Of a DNA stretch of 64,000 bases, positions 26,031 through 36,406 are shown piece after piece (positions within the stretch are counted from its first letter, which is position 1; every line of letters begins with the position of its first letter). The notes beneath the pieces were generated by a model that was not told where the DNA came from, ran no database searches, and saw nothing but the letters and a program-made list of their open reading frames with translations. The DNA is from Otatea glauca (taxonomy: Eukaryota; Streptophyta; Magnoliopsida; Poales; Poaceae). The stretch lies in NCBI GenBank assembly GCA_036346275.1, contig CM070719.1, positions 20,377,185 to 20,441,184 on the forward strand. Direction: 5' to 3'. Both the position numbers and the translations under genes were made by a program.

Positions 26031-29000
26031 CACCTGTAGCTTCTTCTAGCTGCAGTCCAGACCAGAGAAGCTTCTTCTCTTCCCTCCCTCCATTAAAGCA
26101 AGAAAGAAGCTTCAAAGCTCCATCAATCCCGCACCAAATCTCCTCTTTCCATCTATGGTGTTAATTCCCCAAATTTTGTGCTCTATTGCCAAAATTTCCT
26201 CCCAATCTGATTTGATCCTAAATTATGGTTTCCATAAATATGCTTGTTTCGGGGCTATAAAAGCCGGCGAGCTCTCCTCCACCCCATCGCATTGCGTAAA
26301 TCCCCAAGTGCTCCCTCTTGTAAAGATCGCCGGATTTTGGAGGTAACCCAAGCCATCACCGTCATCTTTCCCTGCGAAATTCACCGCAACCGTGACTCCT
26401 CCCCCGCAGGCGCCGGTGCCGGCGATCTCGCCGCACCAGATCTTGACCCATCTGCGACCGCCGCCACCCCGGCCTTCCTCCCCCTGCGCTGGCCAAGCCC
26501 GAGAGCCTGTTGTGCTCTCTGTGGAAGCTACAAAAAAATAATCTAAAATCGAAAATTCTTTTTTCTTTCTCTTTCTTGATTTAAAATCTTTTGGGAGCCC
26601 ATTTTCGCCCATTCGACCTCCATTTAGTTCCGTTTTTCTTTCTAAATTCATTTAAAATTCTAAATTTATCTTTTATTATTAAGTGTTGTATTCGTACTTA
26701 TCTTCTCATTTAATTGATAAGCGGGTGTACTGCCGTCGTAGCGTTAGCACAGGCACTATACTAGTACCCCTAATTACTCGATCCATTAGCCACATGATGC
26801 CTCTACTTGCAGCATGCACACCTCCATGCAGCAATAGTATTCCCTATGCACCGTTAACTCCTACTCAACATGCAACCAACTTCGTGCATGCATGATTTAG
26901 AAATTAGTCCGATGACTTTCCACCAGCGTAGCTACTAATTAAGTCATAATTGTTCAGTGGTATAAATAAGTATCGCTTTCGCCCTATATAAACAATTCAA
27001 TCAAGTAAAATATTAATTATCGATCGATGAATGTCGAATTATTTAATTTAGTAGATTATTAGGTCGTAATTGAATATTATTAGAGTGGCACAAAAATTGG
27101 TTAATTAATTTAATCATCAGAGTGAAATATTAATTATCAGCCGACGGTTTGATTTAAAACCCGCGCAGAAAATCAAAATACGCCTTCATTGTACAAAAGC
27201 GTATTTCTGATTGTTCTTCCTTTTTCAAAACCGACACAAATCAAATGCATATAACTTTTGCTAGGAAGCTCCAAATCCAGTGAAACAAATTTCTAAATTT
27301 GTGTAAATTCATGAAGAATCTTAATATGCAAAAATATATTAGATTTTCTCAATGTACAGTAAATGAGCTCAAATTTAAGCTATAAGCCTAGGATGTGTAC
27401 TATGTAAAATTTTCACAAATCAAATCCAAAAATGATAAAACCAATTTGTATGTATTCCTGAGGCCATGAGAATTCTAAATATGTAAAAATATCCAGATTT
27501 GAACTTAGTTTGTATCAATTGCATGAGTAGATGAATTTCAATACATTTAAAGTTCAAAAGCTCATAACTAGTGCAAATAAATTCAAAAAATTGTGAAACC
27601 TTTTGAAACATTCGTGATAAATCATGCTCTATCTTCTGTGTAAATTTTGTGTATTTTTTAGAATGTTACAAACTGGGGTTTCGTTGGTATTTATTCGCGG
27701 CTTTATGATTATTTGCTTAGACAACACTTCTTGCGAAACCATTGACGAGCAACATTGGAGAGAATTGTGTAGTTAGACACGCATGCTAAATTAGTGGGTC
27801 TTTCATAGATCATGGCACCTAGTAAGTGATATGGCTTACTTAGAAGATGCATGTCCTTTATAGTGGATGTTCTAGGAGTTGTAGGATTGTCCCTCACATC
27901 ATTCTCATATGCATCATTCTCACATGCATTATCATCATAAGCATTATTCTCATATACATGAACTTGTATAATGCTTGTATGTATGTTGTTTATACCGAAG
28001 AATAGTAACTTCGGATTTGTTTGCTTGTATGTATGTTGACGTTGGAGTGTACGTGTGAATCATGGGACTATGTGAGAGGTTCTGGACTAGGTGACGTAAT
28101 TAGTACTCTGATCAACCAAAGCAAGACAAATTGTTCAACGAGCAAGGCAAGCATCCTTCTTTGATCATGTTGATCCCACTATTTTACGGAGTATATGTTG
28201 TTTTATCAAATGTTATGTGCATGCGTGTATGTTATATTAAACTTGCTATGTTGTGGGTACCGGTAGATACTTCCCACTTGTATGCATCACTATTACCTTG
28301 ACACTTGTTTACCTGCTATTATAACCTTAGCTTATGGTTTAAACATTACTTAGTGTCACTATGGGTAACGACTACAAAGTATTTTACACATATGCTTAGC
28401 CATGCTTACTTAGAATGTCATTCAAATGTTGGGCTGCACTTCTATTCAGTCTTGTGCAATTTTTAAAGGTACGGAACCGAGTTATGGTCTCCGTGTATTT
28501 TGGTAAAAATCCAACCTGAAAACTTATCGTTTAGACGTGGGAGAGTTACTATTTAAACTTGAGGCATGAGGAGGGACCTCGCGCGTAGTTAGGGGGAGAT
28601 TCTCGCCCGGGTCGGTTAAGGACCGAATTTGACGCTATCACCTAAGTGAAATAGTGCAACCACATGTGCTAGTATGGGATAGCCTTAACTTAGTAGATTA
28701 GCCGAAGTTTAACCTTGCATTTTGGTAGGCCGAAGTAGTAAGGGCACTCTAGGGTACGGTGTCGCTCGTAGGTGCTCCATTCACCGAGGTGTTAGGGTTA
28801 AAGCATTCCAATATAACGGTGTATGCCTTCCATGGGGAAAGGACGCGATGGGGGGTGTACACCATCGTTAGTACTGTGTGTATGAGCCTGTATTTCCAGC
28901 GTCATAGCAAGGGTTTGTCATCACTGGGCTGGTGCAGGGCTAGGCTTTAGCTAGTTGAACGGTTTTGTCACAATCTAGCAAATCGGGTACTGTATGTATC

Positions 29001-29771
29001 ACGAGGCATGGATGACATGATTGCTAGAATGTGTCATGTGGGTAAAGTGTACACTCTCTATATAGATTTAAATCTAATTAATTAGTTGTGCTCACGGTCA
29101 TGAGCAACTGAGGGAAGTAATGTCAAGTATAGCTTTGTTTTTGCAACGATTTTGGAAAATGTGTTGTAACGAGTTGGTATATTTGTGAGCCATGGTTGGC
29201 TATGATTTACTCACTGTTCATGACCATGGAGGGCTGTGAAATGATAGTATTGAACTGTAATTACTGTTATTAGTGTCATATCAAGTGATGTTTTCAATTC
29301 TGTTACCGTTTGATGAACTACTCTCTTGCAAATAAAATATGTTTTATGCTGAAAATGAAACTTAGTGCAGTGGCTTGATATCCTTGGACTAACCTTGCAT
29401 GTATTTTATTTCCAAACACTAAAGTCTTGCGAGTACATACGTGTACTCAACCTTGCTTGTTGACATTTATTCAGAGAATGAGAAAGAAGATCGTCACTTG
29501 GTTACCTTACTTTTGACAATGATGGCGCATAGGGTCACTAACACACTCAGGCCTTTCCTGTGAGTTTGTTCTCAATAGTAGATTTGTAAGTCAAACTTTG
29601 GGCCTGTGGCCTACCACATACCTATGATTTCAACCAATAGGCCATGTATTTCAACCAATAGACCATGTATTATTCTTTCTAACTTACTTCCGCTGTCTTT
29701 TGTTGCTATAAGAAGGTGATATACAATCTCTGTCTGAAACCGAATTCTTGGGCAGTTTCTGGGTCGTGACA
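26031..29771 (+). mobile_element. Gypsy-type LTR, plus orientation (left limit uncertain)
   Basis: A promoter-like region with gggctataaaagccgg (about 26252-26267) is followed by a GC-rich leader and a long AT-rich part. 27940-28260 matches almost word for word 46260-46556 (ttgtatgtatgttgtttgtaccg, ggactaggtgacgtaatt). Near 29425 is gagtacatacgtgtactcaac, the mirror of the phrase in the minus-strand LTRs, and the LTR ends in gggtcgtgaca at 29771. I could not find the left TG end or a TSD. A phrase atgttaca at 27665-27672 hints at another LTR boundary inside, so the stretch may be composite. Confidence 0.55.
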
Positions 29772-30570
29772 ACTCTTCATCTTCGAACACTCTTGCACTT
29801 CAACATCTACACGAAACGAAAGGTGAATACTAAAATAAATACAAAATAGAGAAAATACAAACTCTAAAATTCAAATAAAATTCACCAAAATAAAGCACTT
29901 GAATTTAGAAATTTGCATAGGGTCAATCAGAGTTTGTATGAAGGAGAACAGACTCTCGAAAGATTTACAAAAAAATATAAAATCTAGATAAAGAAAAGAA
30001 AATAGAATAATCCTAGAATATTCTCTAACAACTAGGTCCACTGATTTTATTTTTTAAATTTAAATATGTTCCATGAATTAAAAACCCTCTCGAGATGCTG
30101 ACATGTAGGCCCCACATGCCAGGGCTCGGCTAATGTCATGATGACATCACCATATGACACGTGGCAGCACCGGAAAATGGCCACGTCGATCGACGGTGCT
30201 TGGGGACGAAAGGTCATCGATGGCACACTCTCGAGACTTCTGGGTCACACCGACCGAAAGGTCTCAGCAAGACGCTTCTCCTGACACGGATGTGGCGGCA
30301 TTTGAAGATCCACAGCGGCGGTGGCTTGGACTCAACAGTGGAAGCGGCACTCTGACCTCCCCTCGGCGAGATTATGAGCACACCCGAGAGAACACACCGT
30401 AGCAAGCAAGATAGAGCAGTGCTAGGGCTTTAGGACTCACCACCAGCGGCTAATCGAGCCTTTCCTTCCCTCGGTGGCACTATGCGAAAACCTCAATTTC
30501 TGGCTTAACGACGGCATTAGCTTCCGATTGGTCTAAGGTATAGGTTTGTGGGCTCAAAGCGAAGCGGGGC
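29772..30570 (-). mobile_element. Segment of the 9806-32936 Gypsy LTR
   Basis: Between the end of the plus-strand LTR (29771) and the SIRE-like solo LTR (30571) lies sequence that, read from the minus strand, continues directly into 32409-32936 once the solo LTR and one TSD copy are removed. It is GC-rich at 30100-30400, as expected for the transcribed part. The ORFs at 30154-30405 are composition artefacts. Confidence 0.6.
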
Positions 30571-32403
30571 TGTAAGGACCAAGTTGTCCTAGAGGGGGGT
30601 GAATAGGCAACTTTAAAACTTTTTAATTATTACTAAAAACTTTTCTCAATAAAAAGCAGAAACGAAAGCAATTAGTATAAAAGTTCATAATAACACTTGT
30701 TCAAAAAAACTTTGTAAGAAAGAGAATTTCGAATGAGAAACTATAAGAGAATAATGAGCAATAAAAGAAAACAAACACAGGAGAACACAATGATTTTCCA
30801 CCGAGGTTCAGAGATCACTCCTACGTCCCCGTTAGAGCACTTCCTCAGAAGTTTTGCTCCACCAACCAGCCAATCTCAATAGCTTTTGGTTTTCCACTAT
30901 CTTGACTCCTTCACTACTCCAGTGAGGTGAGTCTCAACCTTTTACAACAATGGTGGTCTTCCACAATCACTGTTGGATAGGTCGCACCAACAACTTCTCC
31001 AATCGTCTAGGAACAGCTTGTTCCAAGAGTAATAGACTATCCACAAGCCCTGTCTCTTGGTTCAGTAGCTAGATGCAAACTAGACTTAGCTTGGAGCAAG
31101 CACTCTAAATGTTTAGAATGAGTATTTGTGATTTTCTGAGTTGAAGCTCAAAAACTCTTTGATGGAATGAAGCTCAGGAATTCTAAAGATCAAAGAGTTG
31201 TATATGATTTAAATGATGTCAAAGATGTTCAGGATATCAAAAGATGTGAATATGCAAAGCTCTATATATTGTTTGATAACCCAAGCATGTTATATATAGA
31301 TCCTGAACAGAGATAACCGTTACACCTGCCATTTGCCCGTTGGGGTTTGGTAGGTTAGATGGGGTACGTCAACTGCTACCTTTTTGCAAGAATTCTATGG
31401 TGTACGAACCATAAGTCAAACTACACACACGCCGGACCGGAAATTTTAGTCCGGAGTACATAGTATTGAGAAGCATTGTTGAACTCAGAGAGACCCATTT
31501 ACACCGGACCAAAAATATCGGTCCGTCGCACACATGCATTGCTTGATTTTGATATCAGCAAGACAATGCTTGTGCCGGACCAAAAAGTTGGTCCTGCGTA
31601 CACATGATATGTTTCTTTTGAGTTCCAGCAAATAGAGTTTGCGCCGGACCGAAAAAGATGGTCCGGCGTACATAGGAAAATGGCTGGTTTTATCTGAGTG
31701 AAACATGTTCGCGCCAGACCGGAAAAATTGGTCCGACGTACACAAGGAATTCTGGTCTGCATCAGACTTTAAATTTCTGGTTAAAATAAATTTTAACACA
31801 GACTAGAATTATATTTATAGTGAAAATATAACTTATGCTAGACTAATTATAAGAAAGAATTTAGATTGGTCCGACGAACATAGTTATACTTGGTTGAAAA
31901 AGAATCAAAGGAGAATTCTCAACGCCGGAATGAAAAAGTCGGTCCGGCGTACATGGAGTACGCTCGGTGAAGATAATTCTCAGCGCCGGACCGAAAATAT
32001 CGGTCCGGCGTACATGTTGTACGCTCGGTTAGAATTTTGAACTTAGGATCTTTGAGCGTCTGTGTAAAATGAAGTTTTTTTGGTCCAGAGAGAATTGTTT
32101 TGGCTTATCAAGATAAAGCTCTGAATTTTTTAGAGAGAAACATGAAAAGTACTATGCTCCAAGTAATCTTAGTGATTTTGCATATGAACCAAGATCATTT
32201 CTTATGTATAATCCCTGTTAATAGTACGGTGATTTTAACCATATGACTTGAATCAACTCCCAAGCCAAAACTAGAAAAACACCTTAGCCTTGATCATTAA
32301 ATCTGACTATTGTTGGTTTACACTGAGTATCCTTTTTAGTCATTAACACCAAAACCTACATAATAAGCATAATTTACACAAATAGAGAGCTTAGATGCTC
32401 TCA
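30571..32403 (-). mobile_element. SIRE-like copia solo LTR
   Basis: On the plus strand it opens TGTAAGGACCAAGTTGTCCT followed by agaggggggtgaataggc, the reverse complement of the classic 'cctattcacccccctct' 3' end of SIRE/Maximus-type LTRs, and it closes gagcttagatgctctca at 32403. The TSD is GGGGC (30566-30570 and 32404-32408). Read from the minus strand it begins with a small hairpin (GAGAGC..GCTCTC). It carries the hairpin array at 31430-32010 and no coding capacity. Confidence 0.85.
31430..32010. repeat. Array of CGCCGGACCG...CGGTCCGGCGTACA hairpins
   Basis: At least seven units starting near 31430, 31502, 31573, 31641, 31711, 31922 and 31983, plus a half unit near 31865, share an inverted repeat (cgccggaccg / cggtccggcg) around a 5-10 bp A-rich loop, then gtacac or gtacat. 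The last unit (31983-32010) has a perfect stem; others have one or two stem changes. Spacing is about 60-75 bp except for a longer gap at 31745-31860. Confidence 0.85.
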
Positions 32404-32408
32404 GGGGC

Positions 32409-32936
32409 GCAGCTTATATAGGTCTTGGCGTATGTGCCTTGGCCAGAATGGAACGATGAGACCTCGGTGGACACTGCAATAGTGTCTAGCTTAGATACGG
32501 TCGGGAACAAAGGGACTAACAGGTAAGTCCCATGTGTCAGTATCCCTTGCTCCCGTGGTTAGCAAACCGGGCCACGCTTGGTAAGCTGGCGCGGCTAGGC
32601 CAAGGTGCGGGAATAACTAGCCAACTACACAGGCTTTGGCCTAGAACCAAAAACTAGGTTTTAAAATCCTTTTTCCCCACTTAAATAAACACATAAAATG
32701 CAAATAGCTTCGGATAAATAGTAAATAAATCCAGAAAACTTTTATAAAATATTTTGAAACATTTAGAACCCAAATAAAACATTTTCAACAAATGTTCACT
32801 TATATATTAATCATATTAAATCCTTTTTGAATTGAATAAATTCTCAATTAAGCCTTAATCAACAATAAAATTATAGAAAATTCTGAAAAAAAAATTGCAA
32901 AACAAATTCGAATCAACCAAAATTTAGGATGTTACA
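32409..32936 (-). mobile_element. 5' (U3) end of the 9806-32936 Gypsy LTR
   Basis: Read from the minus strand it starts TGTAACATCCTAAATTTTGG at 32936 and is AT-rich, like the U3 of the related LTR at 5200-6228. It is followed on the right by TSD ACCAG and Copia-1 gag. No gene is present. Confidence 0.7.
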
Positions 32937-32941
32937 ACCAG

Positions 32942-33072
32942 TTTGAGGCTGGGTAATAGCACCTCCAAGAGATTGAGCTATTAGTTTAATCTTGAAATCC
33001 ATTGCCCAAGTTAGGTAATTGCTGCCATTCAGTGCAAGCTTGATAAATTCCCTTTTTTGCGGTGTCCAACAT
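32942..33072 (-). pseudogene. Copia-1 gag N-terminus
   Basis: The minus-strand translation gives EFIKLALNGSNYLTWAMDFK, then IKLIAQSLGGAITQPQTG, the characteristic copia gag N-terminal motif (L-x-G-x-N-Y-x-x-W). It runs up to the ACCAG site and resumes at 9805. A possible ATG is at 33070-33072, but one base separates its frame from the gag motif, so the start is damaged. Confidence 0.8.
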
Positions 33073-34297
33073 ATCCTATTTATATTCATGCAAAAATGAA
33101 TTTTACTACCGGTAAACTCAATATATTACATGCTCACTCTTGAATCAGAAAATTTTGGTCTATATCTATTCAGTAGATAATTTTATAAACTTCCCTAGAA
33201 TTTTTCTAGCATTTTTCATAATTTTCTACTAATTATCGAGCAATTTACATAATTACCAAAATAACAAAAAATAAATTTAGCATGAATAAACATGGAATTA
33301 TGCTAGAAAAAATAAACCTAGAGATATAAAGCTTCCTATGTGTGCTAATTCTAAGGTTCAACAAATTTATGGAATCCCATATAATAAAAAAATTGGTTTC
33401 TAGGATTTAATATATTTTTTTAGAATTTATTAAGTATTTTTTGGGATTGCTGGAAACTTCACGTCCAAGATGTAAATTTTTTTCTCTCGGTAAAATTCTG
33501 TAATTATTTGGAAAATCAGGGTCTAAAATGCAAACCTACCATAGTTGTAATATTACTCTTAATTTAATAGAATTTCAGGGGTTAAAATGCAAATATGCCA
33601 GCCCATTTAGTTTTCATGGGTCGCATCCGGTCCGACCCACTCCGCTCGATTAAAGGAAGATAGCCTGGGCACTAGGGTTTCCCACACCCTAGCACCCGAC
33701 TTCGGCGACACCATAAGCGGTGGCGGTGACCGTATGGTAGCTACAGCGGTGGGCAGCGAGATCGACGGGCTGAGCGGTGGCGAGTGGTGCGGCGGCAACT
33801 TCGTGCATGGCGATCCACGGCGGTGACCGCTTTGAGCGACCGATGCATGGCGGTTGATTTGGTGAGGACACGCATGGTGGCTCGGCTCGACTCAGGCACG
33901 GGTGGCGCGCTTCGAGCGGCGCACACGTTGGCACAGCGTCGAAGTGGTTGGCGCCCGGCTAGTGCGCGGCGGGTCGCACAGTAGTGGGTCGGCGGGGATG
34001 CAGCGCGCATGGTGTGGCCTACTATTTTAGATCGACTGATGAACACTATCGAGAACCCTAATTGACCGATTAGATTAATCTAATCACTAATCAATGATTA
34101 GGAATGTCTAATCTAGGTAAATAGGGAAATTAATTTACAGGATTAAAAACCGCTCAGATGCGATTAATTTACATGCTTCGAACTTACATAAGGCTTATAG
34201 AAGATTAATTGCTTGATGCTGGTCGAAATTCTATGCAGTGTAGATTGATACAGACAGAAAATCTTGCTAGGCCTTAGAGAGCTTCGTGCTTATAACA
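33073..34297 (-). other. Copia-1 untranslated leader
   Basis: This gene-free stretch lies between the 5' LTR and gag of Copia-1. It has a GC-rich part (33600-34020), whose ORFs on both strands I regard as composition artefacts, and an AT-rich part next to gag. The sequence just after the LTR on the minus strand (gttataagcacgaagctctc, about 34277-34297) resembles the GTTATCAGCACGA-type primer site of some copia groups. Confidence 0.55.
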
Positions 34298-34578
34298 TGT
34301 TATAAAACGATAACAATTACTACAGAACAATGCCAATACCAATTAAGAATAGACGAATAACAATTGGCAATTAAGAATAGACGAAGAACAATCACAATAG
34401 ATGAACACAAGATATAGGGAGATCAACTAATTTCTCTTTTTATTGAGTGATAGATTGTTTCTCTGGTAGAAACGGGTGCTATATTTATACCCTTAACCTT
34501 TTATAGGTAGTTTCAAAATTCATCCACTAAGATTAAAAGTCTAGATATATCTCAACAACTCCACGATATACCTCAACA
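34298..34578 (-). mobile_element. 5' LTR of Copia-1
   Basis: Read from the minus strand it starts about TGTTGAGGTATATCGTGG (34578) and ends ..GTTTTATAACA at 34298, roughly 280 bp. The phrase at(a/c)cctcaacaac occurs twice at the right edge (34551 and 34571), so the true end could be 34557, 34578 or 34582. It contains a minus-strand promoter and lies only about 60 bp upstream of the B3-like ORF. The matching 3' LTR is outside the window, so no TSD can be checked. Confidence 0.65.
34478..34489 (-). promoter_or_regulatory. TATA box of the Copia-1 LTR
   Basis: On the minus strand it reads tataaatatagc, in the middle of the LTR with a gagaaac..tcaataaaaagag transcript start region downstream of it. 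It drives the retrotransposon leftward, away from the B3-like ORF. Confidence 0.6.
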
Positions 34579-34639
34579 ACCAGAGACCAGCCTCCACCCG
34601 CTCGTCGCTCCCTGCTTTCCCCGCAAGAACTCGACCGAG

Positions 34640-36406
34640 ATGACCATCATCTCCTGTAGCACGGCCGTGCGTAGGGGCGGTGGCGGCTTCCAGTCGACGC
34701 TGCTGGCGCCGCCCAAGAAGATGGTGAACAAGGGTCACGGCTCACCGGGAGGCGGCGCCGGCGAGGTCGTGGATGCAAGAAACCAAGAAAAGGCTGAGAA
34801 TTACGAGCGACAGGTTCCTGTACATGCCCCGTGTGGCCTGCGCCAAGAACCAGATGTTGCTGTCGTGGCCCTCCCGTTGCCGCCTCCGACAGTCCAAGGA
34901 CCTGCGAAACGTGGGCGCGATGCCTCCGCCGAGGTGATCTGGCCGGCCAAGAAGTACCGCTCAGCCGTCGCTGGGACACATGAGCGTGGCAATGTGATTG
35001 TTGAGGCGAACAGGGGCGCCGCCGCCGCCACGCCGTTCCCAAGAATCCAAGAACCGGCGAAGTTGGGAACCCGCGGGAATGGCGAGAAGAACCGACCTTT
35101 CAAGGACACTAGCAATAGGGACGATGTCGTCTACACAGCGCCCAGCCTTAAGAAGGGTCACTGCTCTCCGGGAGGCAGCGCCGGTGAGGCCGTGGATGAG
35201 AAAAAAGAAGAAAAGGTCGAGCCTTGCGCGTTCGCCGTTGCTGTCGACGACCCGCACGACCTGCACAAAGTCTCGGAGGTGGCCGTCCTGGCCCTCACGG
35301 TTCCGACTAGGAATGATCAAGAAGCGGCGACGGGTGGTTACGACGCAAATGGCGAGGAGGCGTGCTGGCTGATTAAGAAGCACTGCCGGACCGCGGCTGC
35401 AGTCTGCAAGGGTGGCAATGTTGCCGTCGATCAGGTGAACAGGGAGGTGCACTCCATGCTGTCGCCAAGAATCAAAGAAGCGGTGAAGTATCGCACCCGT
35501 AAAAATGGCAAGAACAAGGACCGGCCTTTGAAGGACATACCTGTCCCTTCTGCTGTGGCTGGGAGAAACGGGGGAATACATCCCTATGCGAAGAAGGAAC
35601 TTGATCTCCATGTCGTCTACAAGAAGCAAGCCCCTGCCGTCTGCCAGGAATTCCACAATCTTCCAACCCCAGAAGCCAAGACTGCCCAAGGCGATGTCAC
35701 CAATCAATCTGATTGCAAGACCAAGAAGCAACCTTCCAAGAGCATGTCCACTGTTGGTTCTGAGGACAGCTGTATCAGTGGCTTGTCCGCCAGACTGCAA
35801 AGCTTGGGTGTCAGTGTCACCAATGTGACTTCAATTCTTGCAAAGGATGTATCTGGCAGCGACTGCAGCTTCACACAGCTCCGCCTGTTACTCTCAAGCT
35901 CGACGGTCAGGGACTCACCGCTGCTGAGTATGCTCACACCAGATGAGCGTGGCCTCATGTACAGTAAGGATGACGGGCTACCGGCGGAGGCCCTTGACCG
36001 ACACGGCTGTTCCTACGATATGACACTCAAGTATCTAAAAAGCAACAACGGATACCGCCTTATTGGACATTGGGGGAAGTTTTTGACACAGAATGGCCTG
36101 TGCAAAGGCGATTTGTTGGAGCTGGGGGCGTTCCGCTTCGAAGGACAGCTCGTGCTGACATTGTTGCATTATGGAGTGGACTTTCAGGGAGACAGAGGCA
36201 AGCAAGGAGTGGACTTCCAGGGAGACAGAGGTAAGCAAGGAGGAGTGGACTTCCAGGGAGACAGACGCATGCAAGGAGTGGAATTCCTGGAAGGGCGGAC
36301 TTGCTTGGAGACAGAGGAAAGCAAGGAGTGGTCTTCCAGGGAGATAGAGGCAGTACAAGCCTTGTTAATGCTGGCAGATTTCGAGGATGACACAGAGTCG
36401 CAATGA
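34640..36406 (+). CDS. B3-domain-like protein with an internally duplicated N-terminus
   Basis: A single open frame of 588 codons, TGA at 36404. Residues about 411-511 resemble a plant B3 DNA-binding domain of the divergent (DUF313/REM-like) kind: SLLSMLTPDE-type entry, YDMTLKYLKSNNGYRLIGHW, KFLTQNGLCKGDLLELGAF (the W-x-x-F-x-x-x-x-G-L-x-x-G-D signature) and GQLVLTLLHY. Residues about 30-157 and 171-301 are a diverged tandem duplication: KGHGSPGGGAGEVVD versus KKGHCSPGGSAGEAVD, and NRPFKDTS versus DRPLKDIP. The tail holds GVDFQGDRGKQ repeats and an acidic end. The start is the first ATG of the frame (gaccgagATGacc); the Copia-1 LTR ends about 60 bp upstream, so the native promoter is displaced or missing. 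A nuclear regulator is inferred from the fold only; it could be a decaying gene copy. Confidence 0.65.
   Translation: MTIISCSTAVRRGGGGFQSTLLAPPKKMVNKGHGSPGGGAGEVVDARNQEKAENYERQVPVHAPCGLRQEPDVAVVALPLPPPTVQGPAKRGRDASAEVIWPAKKYRSAVAGTHERGNVIVEANRGAAAATPFPRIQEPAKLGTRGNGEKNRPFKDTSNRDDVVYTAPSLKKGHCSPGGSAGEAVDEKKEEKVEPCAFAVAVDDPHDLHKVSEVAVLALTVPTRNDQEAATGGYDANGEEACWLIKKHCRTAAAVCKGGNVAVDQVNREVHSMLSPRIKEAVKYRTRKNGKNKDRPLKDIPVPSAVAGRNGGIHPYAKKELDLHVVYKKQAPAVCQEFHNLPTPEAKTAQGDVTNQSDCKTKKQPSKSMSTVGSEDSCISGLSARLQSLGVSVTNVTSILAKDVSGSDCSFTQLRLLLSSSTVRDSPLLSMLTPDERGLMYSKDDGLPAEALDRHGCSYDMTLKYLKSNNGYRLIGHWGKFLTQNGLCKGDLLELGAFRFEGQLVLTLLHYGVDFQGDRGKQGVDFQGDRGKQGGVDFQGDRRMQGVEFLEGRTCLETEESKEWSSREIEAVQALLMLADFEDDTESQ
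36173..36350 (+). repeat. 33-bp coding minisatellite at the end of the B3-like ORF
   Basis: The unit ggagtggacttccagggaga-cagaggcaagcaa occurs at 36173, 36206 and 36239 (the last with an extra gga codon). A fourth, degenerate copy starts near 36275, and a fifth near 36307 lies in another reading frame. The first three copies encode GVDFQGDRGKQ; the frame change shows that later copies did not expand under coding constraint. Confidence 0.85.

Larger units (their letters stand above)
9806..32936 (-). mobile_element. Gypsy-type LTR nest with host-gag TSD
   Basis: The outer ends are TGTCGGGATC at 9806 and GGATGTTACA ending at 32936, flanked by the perfect TSD ACCAG (9801-9805, 32937-32941). Removing it joins the two halves of Copia-1 gag in order. 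Sequence belonging to this LTR is visible at 9806-12696, 14210-14663, from 24503 for an uncertain distance, 29772-30570 and 32409-32936; the rest is younger insertions. Segments 10200-10560 and 11390-11460 match, in inverse orientation, the LTR copy at 44231-45808 (and the first also 38963-39451), so this is a family with several copies here. No gypsy gag or pol was seen, so it is probably a solo LTR of roughly 6 kb. Confidence 0.7.
990..34578 (-). mobile_element. Ty1/Copia retrotransposon Copia-1, split by nested insertions
   Basis: On the minus strand the order is 5' LTR (34298-34578), leader, gag start near 33072, gag interrupted at the ACCAG site, gag C-terminus, protease, GAG-pre-integrase, integrase, RT remains, RNase H, and a stop at 1272. 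Joining across the two TSDs (ATCAG at 1888/6229 and ACCAG at 9801/32937) restores the protein order on both sides, which supports the nesting. The 3' LTR is not in the window. The element is dead: it has frameshifts, stops and a loss of most of the RT palm. The region 990-1271 is its 3' untranslated part, recognisable from the 'cctcattaaaaaccttcatgtg' and 'aaaaagagtgcaac' type phrases common there in grass copia elements. Confidence 0.85.

Noticed and set aside
30154..30405. Small GC-rich ORFs on both strands
   Set aside because: They lie in the transcribed GC-rich part of a Gypsy LTR; no domain, overlapping frames.
34478..34489. TATA-like atatttata read as the promoter of the B3-like ORF
   Set aside because: On the minus strand it is tataaatatagc, positioned as the promoter of the Copia-1 LTR; on the plus strand it is not a good TATA box and lies inside the LTR.
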